From Terana coerulea (lineage: Eukaryota > Basidiomycota > Agaricomycetes > Polyporales > Phanerochaetaceae), in NCBI GenBank assembly GCA_024811115.1, contig JAKOGH010000307.1, positions 62,001-126,000 on the forward strand: a stretch of DNA of 64,000 bases, given 5' to 3'. The notes under the pieces were generated by a model, which made no database searches, was not told the DNA's origin, and was given only the letters and a program-made list of their open reading frames with translations. A program made the position numbers and the translations under genes. Positions 24,272-36,150 of this stretch are shown here, in pieces. Position 1 is the stretch's first letter. Every line of letters starts with the position of its first letter.

Positions 24272-24607
24272 AATGCATTACCTTCTCCTTCCGAGGCACT
24301 GTCTGCTCGGTTGTGGGGTGAAACCTCGTTCTTAGCGGGGCACTCAATCAGACAATAACGTACGTCGAAAGAGCACGATTAGAAGGTTTGGGTGGTTATG
24401 TGGCTGAGTATATGCGCGACAAACAAGATTACCAGGAGAGCACATAGCCAATAACACCCTCCATTCGCTTACACCTGGTGATCGTGCTGTAGTGTGACCT
24501 GCATAGCATTTCCTTTTGGTGTACATAACACGTGTGAAGCCAGTGCATACAACATTCTATTTGACCATGACCCGTAAGTAGTCGTCATCCATACCCTCGT
24601 GAAGAAA
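24272..24607. other. Convergent 3' spacer
   Basis: 336 bases between the ends of the GTPase and the first FAD monooxygenase. A minus-strand frame at 24469-24654 could be an alternative C-terminal exon of the monooxygenase; otherwise nothing is seen. Confidence 0.35.
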
Positions 24608-26748
24608 TCATCCAGATCCGTTTCCTGTCGTAAGTTCATGAGCGGAGAGCACAAGAGACGAGGTCATGCTGGATGGGTACCTTGAACCACCACAGACTGG
24701 AAGCCAAAGTCCACTTGCTCGCGGTCGTCCGCCTTGTCCTGGAACCGGCCCCAGTTGACCCACCATTCCTGCACGGCGGCACAATGTGAGCACTAAGACC
24801 CACCCAGCCAGCGCAGCCGACTCACATTCGCCGCGTCGAGCGCCTCGTACCCAAACAGCGCCGCGACGCCCTCGAACTCGCGCTGCAGCACGCCGTCGTC
24901 CCACTCGCCGCGCGCGTGGCGGATCATCGCGTCGCGCGCGTCACGCTCGGGCCCGGGCGGCATGCGCACCATCGCCGCGTTCGACACGTCCATGCGCCGC
25001 ACCTCGACCGTGCGCCCCTCGCGCAGCTCCTGGTACGCGCCGACGAACGGCCCGATCTGGTCCGCCCGCCGCAGCCGCGTGAAGAGCGCGCCGAACACCG
25101 CCGCGTCCTCGAGCGCCATCGCGGGCCCGTGCGTTCCTCCCTGGCTGCGGCGGCGCGTCAGCCCACGGCGGCTCGGAGAGAGAGGGAGAGAAGGGGATAC
25201 GCACGAACCAGGGGTGCGCGGCCTCGCCGAGCAGGACGATGCGCCCGCTCTCGTCCGACCAGTAGTCGAACTTCTCCGGATACTCGTGCCACTGCGTCTT
25301 GCACAGCGCGGGCGCCATGTGCAGCAGCCGCTTCACTCTGTCATGCAGAACTCTGGCTCAGTCCCGCCCCTTGAGCATCAAATGCGCGCATCGACACGGA
25401 TGCTCGCGCTTACTTTTCGCCCGTGTGGTCGAGGTTGATCTGGTCCGGCGTGACGACGTCGAACCAGTCCGCCGTGCAGTTCTCCATGGGCCCCGAGTCC
25501 TCGTTTGGCCAGTACAGCTGCACGGCGTAGTCTTTCTTCGCACTCTGCGTAAGCGAGATAAAGAACCGGTGAGAAACAGAAGCCGTGTACATCAGCGAAA
25601 AGTACTCACGACGGGGTGGGCTGCGACGACAAACGACGACCTGGCTATCAGTACAATCAACGCATCACGGGAAGCAGATGGTCGTACCACACAAGCTGCG
25701 GTTGTCACCCATGAATATAGGCCACTGCAGCGGCGGTGCGCCCCGTGAGCAGAATGAATGGTAACTCGGCTGTGAGTGGCACGCACCTCGTCCGCAGTGA
25801 GATACGGCGCGAGCTCGGGGTCCGCGGCCATCTTCTCGCCGGGGATGATCGCGCCGAAGATGGCGTAGGCCTGCGGCGTGCCGCCCTCGACGCTCTCGTC
25901 GCCGAGCACGACGTTGCGCACGAAGCTGTGGGGGCCGTCGGCGCCGATGACGATGTCGGCCGTGTGCTTCGCGCCGGTGGAGAGCGTGACGGACGGCCGC
26001 GGGTCGCCCGCCTCGACGGCGGTGACGTTCACGCCGAACTCGATCTGCGCGCCCGCCTCGGTGGCGAGGCGGTGCAGCAGCCGGTGGACGTCTTCGTGCT
26101 AGGTGGTCAAGCGCGTCAGCGGGTTCCGCCGGCTTGGACGCAGGAGCCCGACGGCTATGTATTACCTTCACGTTGAGGAAGTCCCCGCCCGTCTCTTGCA
26201 TCACGGCGGGTTTCCACTCTGCAAAACCCATCTTTTCGCCCGTCAGCACTGCAATGTGTCGAGCAAACCATCAGTCGGGCATCTACCAAAGCGACAGCCG
26301 GGACGTACGGTCGTGCCACGGCGTGCCGACGTTCAGACGGAGATTTTCGCGAGCTCCTCCGCGCCGGCCCACGCTTTGAGAATCTTGCTCATGTTGGGCG
26401 GACAGCGCAGGCCGCCAGCGGTGGCACCGAGGCCAGGCTGCCGCTCGAATACGCGCACCTTGTGCCCCGCCTTGCTGAGTGCATATGCTGCTCCGAAGCC
26501 GGCGAACCCTGTGGAGAGAAGAAATTGTCAGCACTCTGGTCCAAGCAGGTCACGCTGAGGGCAATCATAGATGTTCAAAATAGTGGTCCGCGGGAGCTGT
26601 ATTGGCGAGTTGGATTCAACAACCACTCGAGCCGTTCGGATGTGTTCAAAGAAAGAGAGGTAATTAGAGGTGCGGAAGAACACTGGGACTCACCGCCGCC
26701 GACCACCAAAAACTCCAACTGGAGGGCCGCTGTCTTGTCTGATGCCAT
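24608..26748 (-). CDS. FAD-dependent monooxygenase, salicylate hydroxylase-like (A)
   Basis: Class A flavoprotein hydroxylase expected to use NAD(P)H, FAD and O2 to hydroxylate an aromatic acid; the exact substrate is unknown. The ATG at 26748 gives MASDKTAALQLEFLVVGGG, where the first GxGxxG half is cut by an intron and completed by the next exon (AGFGAAYALSKAGHKVRVFE). The FAD-contacting block ADIVIGADGPHSFVR lies near 25945-25910 and the GD motif RIVLLGEAAHPW near 25240-25210, followed by GPAMALEDAAVFG. The C-terminal EWWVNWGRFQDK leads to a predicted stop at 24610-24608 after a last intron; an alternative last exon would lengthen it. Length, about 450 residues, fits the family. Introns keep frame throughout. 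Its paralogue starts about 9.4 kb away at 36150 on the same strand. Confidence 0.88.
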
Positions 26749-28031
26749 GCCAAAAACGCGGGGAGGGGCACGCCCCGCGGCGCATGGGATTTAAGTACGG
26801 GCTCGGAGCGCTCGCCTGGCCCACGCCTTCTGATGCTGCACGCCCCTTGCGGTGCCCCATGGTAAATCACCAGAAAATCCACCGCGTCCGGGCTCGCATT
26901 CAGTGTGCCGGCTGACGGGGCTAATGCGTCGCAACGCGGTGATCTCGCCCTTCTGCGAGCCCATCAAAGACGCGCAATCAGGACGCAGGGACACTCGTGT
27001 GTGCTGTCATCGCACCCCGAAGGGCTTGCCGAGGGTGCTCGTTGTAACGAGGAGAGTCCTGGACCACAATGCATTCTGGTACAGACAGCGCAAAGTCGAG
27101 CCTCTTCCCACAAGAATGTGGTTGTTTTGTGCAGACTTACTTAGCATGGTCTAGTTTCGCCCTCCGAAGACTTCCATGTACCGCTGCTGATACTGCACTC
27201 CCCGAACGTCGTCCGAACCGAATCCGTCAGTGTTCTCGCGAGCGATTCCGGTGGCAGCCACGCGGCAGTCGAAACCTGCAGATTTCGCTGATAGCCCCGT
27301 CGCGGTAAGTACATCGTTGACCGAGGTAAGGGATCGACGATGATGCTGTTGATAGGACTGCCCATAGCGGACGTTCCCTATGTCTTCTAGACGCCAGGGC
27401 AGAACCATGCTGCCTGCAAATCACTCGTTACGCGGGGACTCCAGGGACGAGGTGTTGCTCCCGGAAGGGTCGGGTTCTCGCCAATTACGTATGTTAGTCT
27501 TTTGCTTCCGCGAAGGTGGAGAGGTGGAGAGGGTGAAACCGGCGGTTGAGACATGGTGGAAAAACATCACAGCGACAGTTGCTCTACAGTCTGCAGAGAA
27601 GAACATCCATAACAACGCTTACCAAACACCTACCAAGGGCTCCTGGTAGCGTGCTTTCCCGCGAGCAGGCGGCAGAAATCCTCGGAGCGGTGCTGCTCAG
27701 CGAAGAAGACCGTCGTTATGTTTTCTCATCAGACCACACGTATGTCTCCGGTGTTCGACAGAGCCACAGCTAGGCTCCGATGCATTGAACCGTGAACATG
27801 CTCCAACCCCGAATTTAATTACGGCACTCACTCCCGTAGAATGCTCTGACGGGAAACCACTGCGCCCGTGGCGCGCGACACGATCGACGGCGTGTATGTC
27901 CACGACTTCGATTATTTAAAATGCGAGCGGCGCGCCCGCCCTCGCGTGCGTCGTCGCCGAGTACCAGGTGCAGGCACGGCGGGGACTCAAGCTGGCCCGC
28001 GTTCAGCAGCGAGCGGGCATCCCGTCGTGTT
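26749..28031. other. Intergenic region, FAD monooxygenase promoter side
   Basis: About 1.3 kb between the start of monooxygenase A and the 3' end of RSA4. Only short overlapping frames (up to 110 codons) occur, without motifs or splice-supported joins. It should carry the promoter of monooxygenase A. Confidence 0.35.
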
Positions 28032-30071
28032 TTAGTTCTTCCATCTGGCAGACGCATACAGTCAGTCGTCGGCCAATTCAGCGAAGCGCGGGCACATACA
28101 TCTTGACCGTCCGGTCACGTCCGCCGCTGACGATCTTGTCCGCCACAAAGTCGACACAATAGACTTCGTCGGTGTGCCCGGGCAGGTCCGTCTTCATCTT
28201 GTACGTCTTGAGATCCCAGATCTACGTCGCCAGTGATAAGGCCTTGTAAGGAACGGTCAATGACAGGGACCGAACAAGCGCGACACGCACCTTCAGCGTG
28301 CTGTCCTTACTGGCGCTGACGAGCAGCCGCGAGTCCGCGCTCCACGCGAGCCGGTAGACAGCGCCGATGTGCCCGCGGAGCGTCGCGACAAACTTGCCCG
28401 TCCGGCCGTCCCACAGCCGCACGCTGTTGTCGAACGCCGCGCTCGCCGCCCACCGGCCGTCCGGGCTGAACGCAACGTGCGCCGACCTGGCGCTGATGGC
28501 CCGTGAGGCGTGCCGCCGGCTTCAGCTTGCCTCCGCGGTCGGCCGCAGCGTCCGCGGCGTCCGCCGTCGCGCTTCGCGCAGGGAAGAGGGACCAGAGGAA
28601 GAGCGTGTGGTCGTCGGAGCCGGATATCATGAGCTCGCCGTTCGTGGAGGCGATCTTGTTGTACCGCTGGAGCGCCAGATCTTGTGCTGGCGGTCGCGAG
28701 AATGAGTGCAGCGGTACAGGTCGATAGCAGAAATAGAAGCGGCGATGAGAATCTACAAATCGCTTCATAGAAACATACGCACCTTCCGAATCGGACGTGG
28801 GCTTTTTGCCGGTGTGGTCGAACGGCCCAGTCCGTAACACAAAGTCCGTATTCAACGTAAGTGTCGTGACCCAGTGTGCATGGTCCTTCAGCGTGTGCAG
28901 TAGTCGACCCTGTCCAAGATATCAAATCGACCCGAGAAGAATATGCCATGACATGATAATTGCTTACGCCACTGGCGTCCCAAACTCGGACGGTCCGGTC
29001 ACTTGAAGCAGTGTACAGCACGCCCTTGCCGTCAAGACCCCGCCGCCCCAACGCACCACATTCACGCTCGCAGTGTGCCCCCAAGCGTGAACTCTGACAG
29101 GCGTGTCGCAGTAGACCACACGCGCACGGTGCCATCTTTCGAGGACGACGCTAATCGCGGCGCAGAAGGGTTTCTAATCCGTGCAACTGTCAGGTATGTT
29201 CCTCCTCTGCACCTAGACGGCACATACATATGTATCGGCTCCCATGCGAGGGACGTCACCCACTTCGAATGGCCCTTCAAAGCGTCGCCGAGCGGCGTGC
29301 CCGTTTTCGGGTCCCAGAGGCGTACCTGCGTGGATCACGGTGAGTTTTTACGAGCCCGCAGACGCAGCACGACGACGCACATGTCCATCATGCCCCCCAG
29401 TCGCCAGCTTCCTCTCCATCGCCTCCCACTCGACGCAGAGCACCCAGCCCTTGTGCCCCGACAGCGTGTGCGACGGCAGCTCGGTGAACAGGTCCCACAG
29501 GCGCGCGTTGCAGTCCCCCGAGCCCGTCGCGAGCAGGTTCCCGGTCGGCGAGAACGACGCGCAGAGTATGGGGAGGTGTGGCCGGAGAGGGTGGAGGAAC
29601 ACCGTGTCGCGGGCCGCACGCGGAAGACGGCTTGAGGGGAGCAACGCACGACCAGGATGTCTTCGGGCGTGAAGGAGTGCGAGGGGTGCGAGAGCACGTC
29701 GTCCGCTATTGATTTTGAGATCACGATTTGGGAGGGTGCACCGGCTGGAACGGTCACGCCGGCGGGCAGAGATATGTGGAATGCGAATGGCACCGGTTCG
29801 TCATCCTAACTCCAGGTAGCCTGAGTCCACCGTTCACCCGCCAAGTCTCGAAATGCGCACTTACCTTGGTGTTTAATTTGTTCACTAATGCCTCGAGAGC
29901 CTCGCGAGTCAGGTTGGCGGGGAGGTTTACGGCTGGTGCGAGAGGTTCGCCATCCTCTTCGGACACGAATTGGACGACGACGTTCGGTGTGGGTGTGGGT
30001 GCCTCTGGTTCTGGCTCTGGTATGCCGTGATAGATTTTCTGTCGCTTCGGAGGAGGGAGCAGAGTAGCCAT
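28032..30071 (-). CDS. RSA4: Rsa4/Notchless WD40 ribosome-assembly protein
   Basis: Nucle(ol)ar 60S assembly factor; family members bind pre-60S particles and are stripped by the AAA ATPase Rea1/Midasin through their N-terminal ubiquitin-like domain. The ATG at 30071 opens MATLLPPPKRQKIYHG, then the N-terminal NLE domain (VQFVSEEDGEPLAP near 29970) and the link CSPQAVFRVRPATRCSS. An eight-repeat WD40 propeller follows, for example SGDCNARLWD, GGHDGHVRLWDP, ISGSDDHTLFLW and VRLWDGRTGKFVATLRGH. The last intron joins GGRDRTVKIW to a tiny exon ending in TAA at 28034-28032; without that splice the propeller would lose its closing Trp. Two indels occur: G4 at 29570-29573 needs one more base (GHTSPILCASFSP), and CC near 28482 has one too many (QVAHVAFSPDG). 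Confidence 0.93.
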
Positions 30072-30785
30072 TTGATTTCTAGGCCCAAAGATGTCGTCAA
30101 GTGTATGAAGATATATAGATACTTTTGATGAGATGAAAGCAGCACCTAGCGGCGACGAGCGAGCGACGGTGAGGTGAGCACTAATTGGCCTGAGCAAATG
30201 CAGGTCGGTGCAAACTGCAAGAGTCCAGATCTGATCCCGATGCCCTACCCTAGAGTACTGTCATCTCTCCTGCGTAAGCAGTAATGAGCCTTACTCCTGC
30301 TCACTGCTTTCCAACGTTAACCTTGTATTCAATGCTTACCTTACCTCTCCTCATCGGCCGTCATCGAGGCTGCTGGCACCTGCTCCGATTCGGGATGGCG
30401 CTATATTGCGCATGTAAGTCGTAGTTGCGCAGGTGTACGCCTTCCGAGCTCATAACAGGCAGGATCAGAGGCAAAGACATGCGTTCATGAAGGGTCCAAG
30501 AGGGCAGCAGTCCTCGCAGAATTGCTGAGACATTTTTGACTTGTCGCCGATCTTACGGATTACGTCGATGACAGTCAACTGCAAGATGGCTTACGCAGAG
30601 GCCTGGAGTACATAGGAGAGACACGAGGTGGGCGTGGGTTTGCGTGAGGGCGCGGTTGCCCGATAAGGCAACCCCGCCATCTCATATGGTGAGCAGCACT
30701 GCTAAGCCGGTCCCCTGAGCCAAATTCCCCGTCATCTCGCTCTCGTACTGCTCCCTAATCATCCTTCTCCCTGCAGACGGTGTCG
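30072..30785. other. Divergent intergenic region (RSA4 / pirin)
   Basis: About 700 bases with no coding signal. It must contain the RSA4 promoter near 30080-30300 and upstream control of pirin. Confidence 0.4.
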
Positions 30786-30793
30786 TATATAAG
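30786..30793 (+). promoter_or_regulatory. TATA box of the pirin gene
   Basis: TATATAAG, a near-perfect TATA box, 168 bases before the pirin ATG at 30961. It implies a leader of roughly 140 bases. There is no in-frame ATG upstream of 30961 after the TAA that overlaps the box. Confidence 0.6.
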
Positions 30794-30960
30794 GGCCTGC
30801 AGCTCAGCTTCTTCCGGCCATCACTACCACTCGCATTTCCACCCTGTCTACCATCCGCACATCCTCCGCCCTGAAAGCTTCCAGCCTTCGAGCTCTATTC
30901 AGCAACAAGCAGGCCTCTACCGGACTTTCCATTCGCAACAAGTACACAGTGCCCGAACCG

Positions 30961-31929
30961 ATGCCGTCCGTCAACTTCATCGCTCGCCCCAGTCAAGAGC
31001 GCGGTAACGCCAACCACGGCTGGCTGAAGACCTTCCACACCTTCTCGTTTGCATCGTACGTTTGCGTTCCCGTTACCAGCTTCGAAACCCGCTGACTTTT
31101 GGCGAAAGATACGCCTCGCACGAGCACACCCACTATGGCGCCCTTCGGGTGATCAATGAGGACCGCGTCGAACCGCGCACGGGCTTCGGCGAACACGCGC
31201 ACCGGGAGTTCGAGATTTTCTCGTATATCGTCTCTGGAGAACTTCAACAGTAAGTGTATTTGCTCAGGGCCGGGGAGTGAGACTGACTTGTCATAAATGC
31301 AGTGGCGACTCCATGAGCAACCAGGAAGTTATCAAACGTGGTGATGTTCAGATGACGTCCGCCGGCACCGGTATTCGCCACAGTGAGAAGGCCCACGGCG
31401 ACAAGCAAGTCCATTTCTTGCAGATTTGGGCTCTGCCCTCGCAGCGGGGCCTCACTCCGCAATACTTCACGAGGTGAGCCTCAGGCATCATTACCTTCAC
31501 CTCAACCTATCTAAACAAAACCTCCTGCTTAGGCACTTCTCCGACGAGGAGAAGACGGACAAATGGGCGACGATCGTGGCCCCAGCGGGCTCCGACGGCG
31601 TCGTCGAGAAGCGCGACGCGTCCGGCCCCGCGCCTGTGCACGCCGCCCTCACCATGTTCGCGTCGCTCCTCTCGCCCGGGACGACGCTGCCGCACACCCT
31701 GCCCGCCGCGCCGCTCCAGCGCAAGGCGTACATCCACGTCGTCCAGACGTCCGGGCTACAACGCGCAGAAGGCGGCGGGCGCGACGGTGACAATCACCGG
31801 CCCGGAGGGCAACACGCTGGTACTGCGCGAGGGCGACGGCGCGTACATCTTGGGCGACGCGCAGGCGACGTTCCAGGTACAGAACGGGGGGAGCATACCG
31901 CCGAGGTTATCCTCTTTGATCTGGAGTAG
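30961..31929 (+). CDS. Pirin family protein (bicupin)
   Basis: Cupin-fold iron protein; family members act as nuclear cofactors or quercetin 2,3-dioxygenases. The ATG at 30961 begins MPSVNFIARPSQERGNANHG. The metal site is intact: the His pair in EHAHREFE and the His/Glu of RHSEKAHG. Introns at about 31055-31108 and 31251-31302 and one near 31478-31533 join in frame. The C-terminal cupin is split between frames: after HVVQTSG the frame must lose one base in GGG at 31753-31755 to read YNAQKAAGATVTITGPEG, and gain one in G6 at 31886-31891 to reach the family C-terminus AEVILFDLE and TAG at 31927. Taken literally, the text would encode an aberrant 50-residue segment between these points. Confidence 0.9.
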
Positions 31930-32614
31930 CCTAGTGGTGCGATGGTTTCTGCGTTCGCTTCGGACTTTGTGCCTCTTGGACTTACGACATTGTAATACTC
32001 GCATTCGCATGCTAATGATTATCTTGAATTGAATAGTGCTGTACACGTTCCAGGGTCACTTGACGATGTCCCTTGCGGTGCTCGGGGTTGCGCGAAGGGC
32101 CCCAGGCGTTCTAGGGGCTCTGTCTGACTTCGCTTGTTCTTATAGTCTTATGGCTGCGCAATCCCACGATTCGTAAGGACTCGTTCCCATGCAGGCTCTG
32201 CGCACAGGTGCAGTTGCAAAGCTTCCAGAGAGCAGGCTCGATGGTTGTGTCATTTAGGCTCTAGGACGCACTCGTTAAGGCCCGTCGGATTTCTACCGGC
32301 AGCTCAAGAGATGCAAATATTGTCTCGCTGAGCGTGTACCTCTGCACAGTTACAGCCTAGCTTGCAAGATGATGCTTTAATTATATGCATAATTGCGAAC
32401 GCTCCCTTGAAGTGCATGTCGCGGCTCCCAAAGAACTGCATCATGCTTGTAGTGTATATACATTGCATATATAGTAGCTCATAGTAGTACTAGTAAGTAC
32501 TAGTGGCACTACTTTCACGGGCATATCGGACCGACATTTATGGGCGCTTGGCTAGTTTTCATGGAGGCTTCGCGGTCGTAGCAGGCTTGCACTTACTTTC
32601 TACTTCACTCTGCT
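31930..32614. other. Intergenic region upstream of ADE1
   Basis: 685 bases, AT-rich around 32340-32520 with a run of short direct repeats (TAGTAGCTCATAGTAGTAC, near 32473-32491) and TATA-like sequence near 32455-32475, roughly 150 bases before the ADE1 ATG. No gene is seen. Confidence 0.4.
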
Positions 32615-33780
32615 ATGGCTGCTCTCATCCACTCGGATTTGCCTGCTCTGAAGCTCATCTCGAAGGGAAAAGTGCGCGACATCTACGAGACGTCGTCCCC
32701 AGAGCACCTCCTCTTCGTCGCCAGCGATCGCATCTCTGCATACGATGTCATTCTGCAGAATGTCCGTCCCGTCCCCTTCGTCGTCCGTGCGTACCCAGCC
32801 TGAAATAACCTCCAACTATCCGTGCGCCTGCCGCTTCTCGCTTCCTGCCTGTGTCTGCGTGTCGAACGGGCTTCGTGGCGGAAGGGCGTACCCGACAAGG
32901 GCAAGATCTTGACCGGCATCTCGCTGTTCTGGTTCGACAGGCTCAAGGACGTCGTCCCCAACCATCTCGTCACCGCGAAGATCGAGGAGATGCCGCAGGA
33001 GGTGCACCAGTACAAGAACCAGCTCGAGGGCCGGGCTATGCTCGTGAAGAAGGCGCAGGTCGTCCCTCTGGAAGCCATCGTCCGCGGCTACTTGACCGGT
33101 ATGTATGCCGTCCGTGCAGTCTGCTGGCCGCTCACTTATCTGCCACAGGCTCCGGCTGGTCAGAATACAAGAAGTCCGGAACGGTGCACGGCATTCCGTT
33201 GCCACCGGGCATGGTCGAGTCCCAGAAACTGCCCAACCCACTGTTCACGCCGTCGACCAAAGCCGAGCAAGGAGCACACGACGAGAACATCTCCCCTCAA
33301 AAGGCGCGTTGCTGCACCCTCTCTAGCGAGCACCTCTGCTAACGTCTCCGCTTATGTGCAGCCGCGGAGCTCATCGGCGCGCCGCTCTGCGCGCAGATCG
33401 CGCAGATAGCCGTCCAGCTGTACCAGCACGCCGCAGACTACGCCCTCTCCCGCGGGCTCATCCTCGCCGACACCAAGTTCGAGTTCGGCGTCGTCCCCGC
33501 CGCAGACGGGCAGCAGAGCGTGATCCTCATCGACGAGGCCCTCACGCCGGACTCGTCCCGCTACTGGCCCGCGGAGACGTACACGCCCGGCGGGCCCCAG
33601 CCGAGCTTCGACAAGCAGTACCTGCGCGACTGGCTCACGGCCACGGGGTTCAAGAAGGGGCTGGAGGGCGGCCCAGTGGGCAAGGAGAGCGAAGGGTGGA
33701 TGATGACGGATGAGGTCGTCGAGGGCACTAGAAAGCGCTATGTCGAGGCGTATGAGATGCTGACCGGCGAGCAGCCTTGA
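32615..33780 (+). CDS. ADE1: SAICAR synthetase
   Basis: Phosphoribosylaminoimidazole-succinocarboxamide synthase, the ATP-dependent ligation of aspartate to CAIR in de novo purine synthesis, cytosolic. The ATG at 32615 opens [20 protein letters not shown] with the conserved nucleotide-binding KGKVRDIYE. Exon 1 ends at 32761 (ILQN), exon 2 starts with [11 protein letters not shown], and the family signature [18 protein letters not shown] spans a clean GT..AG intron. HDENISPQ is the conserved metal/substrate motif, followed after the last intron by [23 protein letters not shown] and [14 protein letters not shown]. It ends LTGEQP with TGA at 33778. The last intron has an odd donor: either GTTGCT (giving QKAPAEL) or a GC donor plus a missing base (QKAAEL, the usual form). 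Size is near the yeast enzyme's 306 residues. Confidence 0.95.
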
Positions 33781-34235
33781 TGTAAAATCTACAGATCGTC
33801 ACAAATCTGTGTTGAGACGGTACAAATTGGTTCAGAGCGGATATGCCTCAGCTGTTCTACCGAAATACTAGCTTTTCGTGAGTCTAATACATGGATCTGC
33901 ATTGATGTAGCAAATATGATGAAGAGCTCACCTCTGGACCACGCACGACAAAGGGAAGCATGACTACTTCGGCGTCCGAGAGCACCGTGAGCAGAGGCAG
34001 CAGACTGTTCTTGATCGGATCCGACATAATGCTTCTATTGACAAGGTTAGACTCAGCGAAGGGCACACAAGCTCAAACACGCCAAAGGTATTCACAAGAA
34101 GGGTAGCATTAACCGGCGCACTAATATAGGAGCAAGAAATAAACCGCGAGATCGATAGCGAAGGAAGCATGCGTGGGTAAGATATGCATGTGTGTGTGAC
34201 TATGGTATACTTACAACGACGAGGGTGTGGGCAGT
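33781..34235. other. Convergent 3' spacer (ADE1 / FAD monooxygenase B)
   Basis: 455 bases between two gene ends; no coding or structural signal is apparent. Confidence 0.4.
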
Positions 34236-36150
34236 TCATCGAGAGTTCTGTTTGCTGTGGGTGGCGTACTCATAGTTGAACTGCATCGAGGCGCGGTTCG
34301 AGGTACCATAGCGTCCCCAGGTCACCCACCATTCCTACATTAAAGGTCATCACGTTGAACACCAAGATGAAGAGCAGCGAACCGCACCTGCGCAGCATCC
34401 TCGGCCTCATAGCAGAACAGCCCCGCAAGCCCCTCAAACTCCCGCTTCAGGTTCCCGTCGTCCCACTCATCGCGCGCGAGGCGGATGTCCGCGTTCCGCG
34501 CGTCGCGCGCCGGGCCCGACGGGAGGCGCACGAACGCCGCGTTCGACACGTCCATCTCGTTCACCGCCGCCGTGCGCCCGTGGCGGAGCTCCTGGTACGC
34601 GCTCAGGAAGGACGGCACCTGGTCCCACGCCGACAGGTGGCTGAACAGCGTGCCAAACACGACAGCGTCCTCCAGCGCCATCGCAGGGCCCATACGTCCC
34701 TCCCGGCTAACATAGGGCCAGTCAGACACGCGCGGCGAGCGTATGTACAGAGGGGACGACGTACGAACCAGGGGTGGGCGGCCTCGCCCATCAGGACGAT
34801 CCGCCCCGACACGTCAATCCACTCGTCGATGTCCCGCGCGCGCGTCATCCAGCGCGTGCGGTACAGATGCGGCGGGAGCGCCATCAGCCGCCGGACCCTG
34901 TTGTCACTTTGCGTGTCAGATGGGGTCGTGCGTGTGCGGGCGGGGAGGGCTCACAGGGGCCCCAGCTGGCTGAAGTCGACGGTGTGCGTGGGCACGACGT
35001 CGTACCACGACTCGGTTGCGTCCGCGGGCGTCCCGGCGTCTTCGTCTGGCCAGTACATTTGCACGGCGAATTCAGTCTTCGCTTTCTGTCCACCCCTGGT
35101 TTAGCTCGCAGGCGACAAAGCAGAGTACTGTCTTGGACGTACTACTGGGTGCGCACATAGACTCCGATTCGTGCCCATCATGATCGGCCACTGTCCAGCA
35201 GAGGATGGGTGCTTGTTCTTGGCGCGCTTCAGCAGCACTAAGTACTCACCTCGTTTGCCTGCACAAGCTTCGCCAACTCCGGGTCCTTCATCATCTCCGT
35301 TGCTGGTATCGTGGTGCCGAAGATCGTGAATCCCGAAGGCTCCGCGTCATCTTCCTCCTCGACCACCGCCCGCCGCACCAGACTCATGGGTCCGTCGGCG
35401 CCAATGACAATGTCCGCCCTCAGTACCTCTCCAGTCGATAACGTCACGCGCGGTTTGGGGTTGCTCTCGTCTCCTGGGGACACGGCCTCGACTGCCACGC
35501 CAAAGTCGACGGTCGCACCAGAGCTGATGGCGAGGCGGTAGACCATGCGGTGGACGTCTTCGTGCTGGAAACGAGGTTGATGGGCCCGTGGGTGAGAGGG
35601 CGGGTGAACACAGGCGCGAGGAGGGTGCTCACCTTCATCAAAAGAAAGTCACCACCCGTTTCGGCCATCACTGCTGGCCTCCACTGTGCTACACCCATCC
35701 GCTCGCCCGTGTTCACTGTCGCAGCGACTGCACTTAGTACCGACGGCAGTTGCAGGAGTAGGTGGCACTTACGGTCATGCCAGGGGTGGCGACGTTCAGG
35801 ACAGCGCTTTTGGCTAGCTCGTCCGGTCCGACCCACTTCTTCAGGATTTTGCTCATGTTTGGCGGGACGCGGAGTCCACCAGATGGGGTGCCGAGGGCGG
35901 GGAGCTTCTCCAGCACACGTACGCTGTGTCCAGCTTTGCATAGTACATGTGCGACGGAGAAGCCAGAAAGACCTGCACAAATAACGTATCCGTTAGCATC
36001 GCGTATATTGCCAAGTAAGAATCGACGTGGAATACACAAAGGGCTGGCGGACAGGGGTACGAGCGGAACAAAGAACTTATGTTACTCACCTCCGCCCACG
36101 ACGAGAAAGTCGAGCTTGAGGGGTGCTTCGTTGTAGACGGCGGTGGGCAT
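34236..36150 (-). CDS. FAD-dependent monooxygenase, salicylate hydroxylase-like (B)
   Basis: Paralogue of the monooxygenase at 24608-26748 with the same order of motifs. The ATG at 36150 opens MPTAVYNEAPLKLDFLVVGG; the FAD GxGxxG is split by an intron at the same point as in copy A, then LSGFSVAHVLCKAGHSVRVLE follows. RADIVIGADGPMSLVRR lies near 35415-35370, and RIVLMGEAAHPW near 34805-34770 with GPAMALEDAVVFG after the next intron. The C-terminus EWWVTWGRYGTSNRAS runs to TGA at 34238. Copies A and B share intron positions and the WPI.MG.NRSLC segment, so they come from gene duplication, but they have clearly diverged in the substrate-side region, suggesting different substrates (inference). 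All joins keep frame. Confidence 0.88.

Noticed and set aside
24608..36150. A secondary-metabolite gene cluster built on the two monooxygenases
   Set aside because: There is no backbone synthase (PKS, NRPS, terpene cyclase), and the genes between them are core cellular genes.
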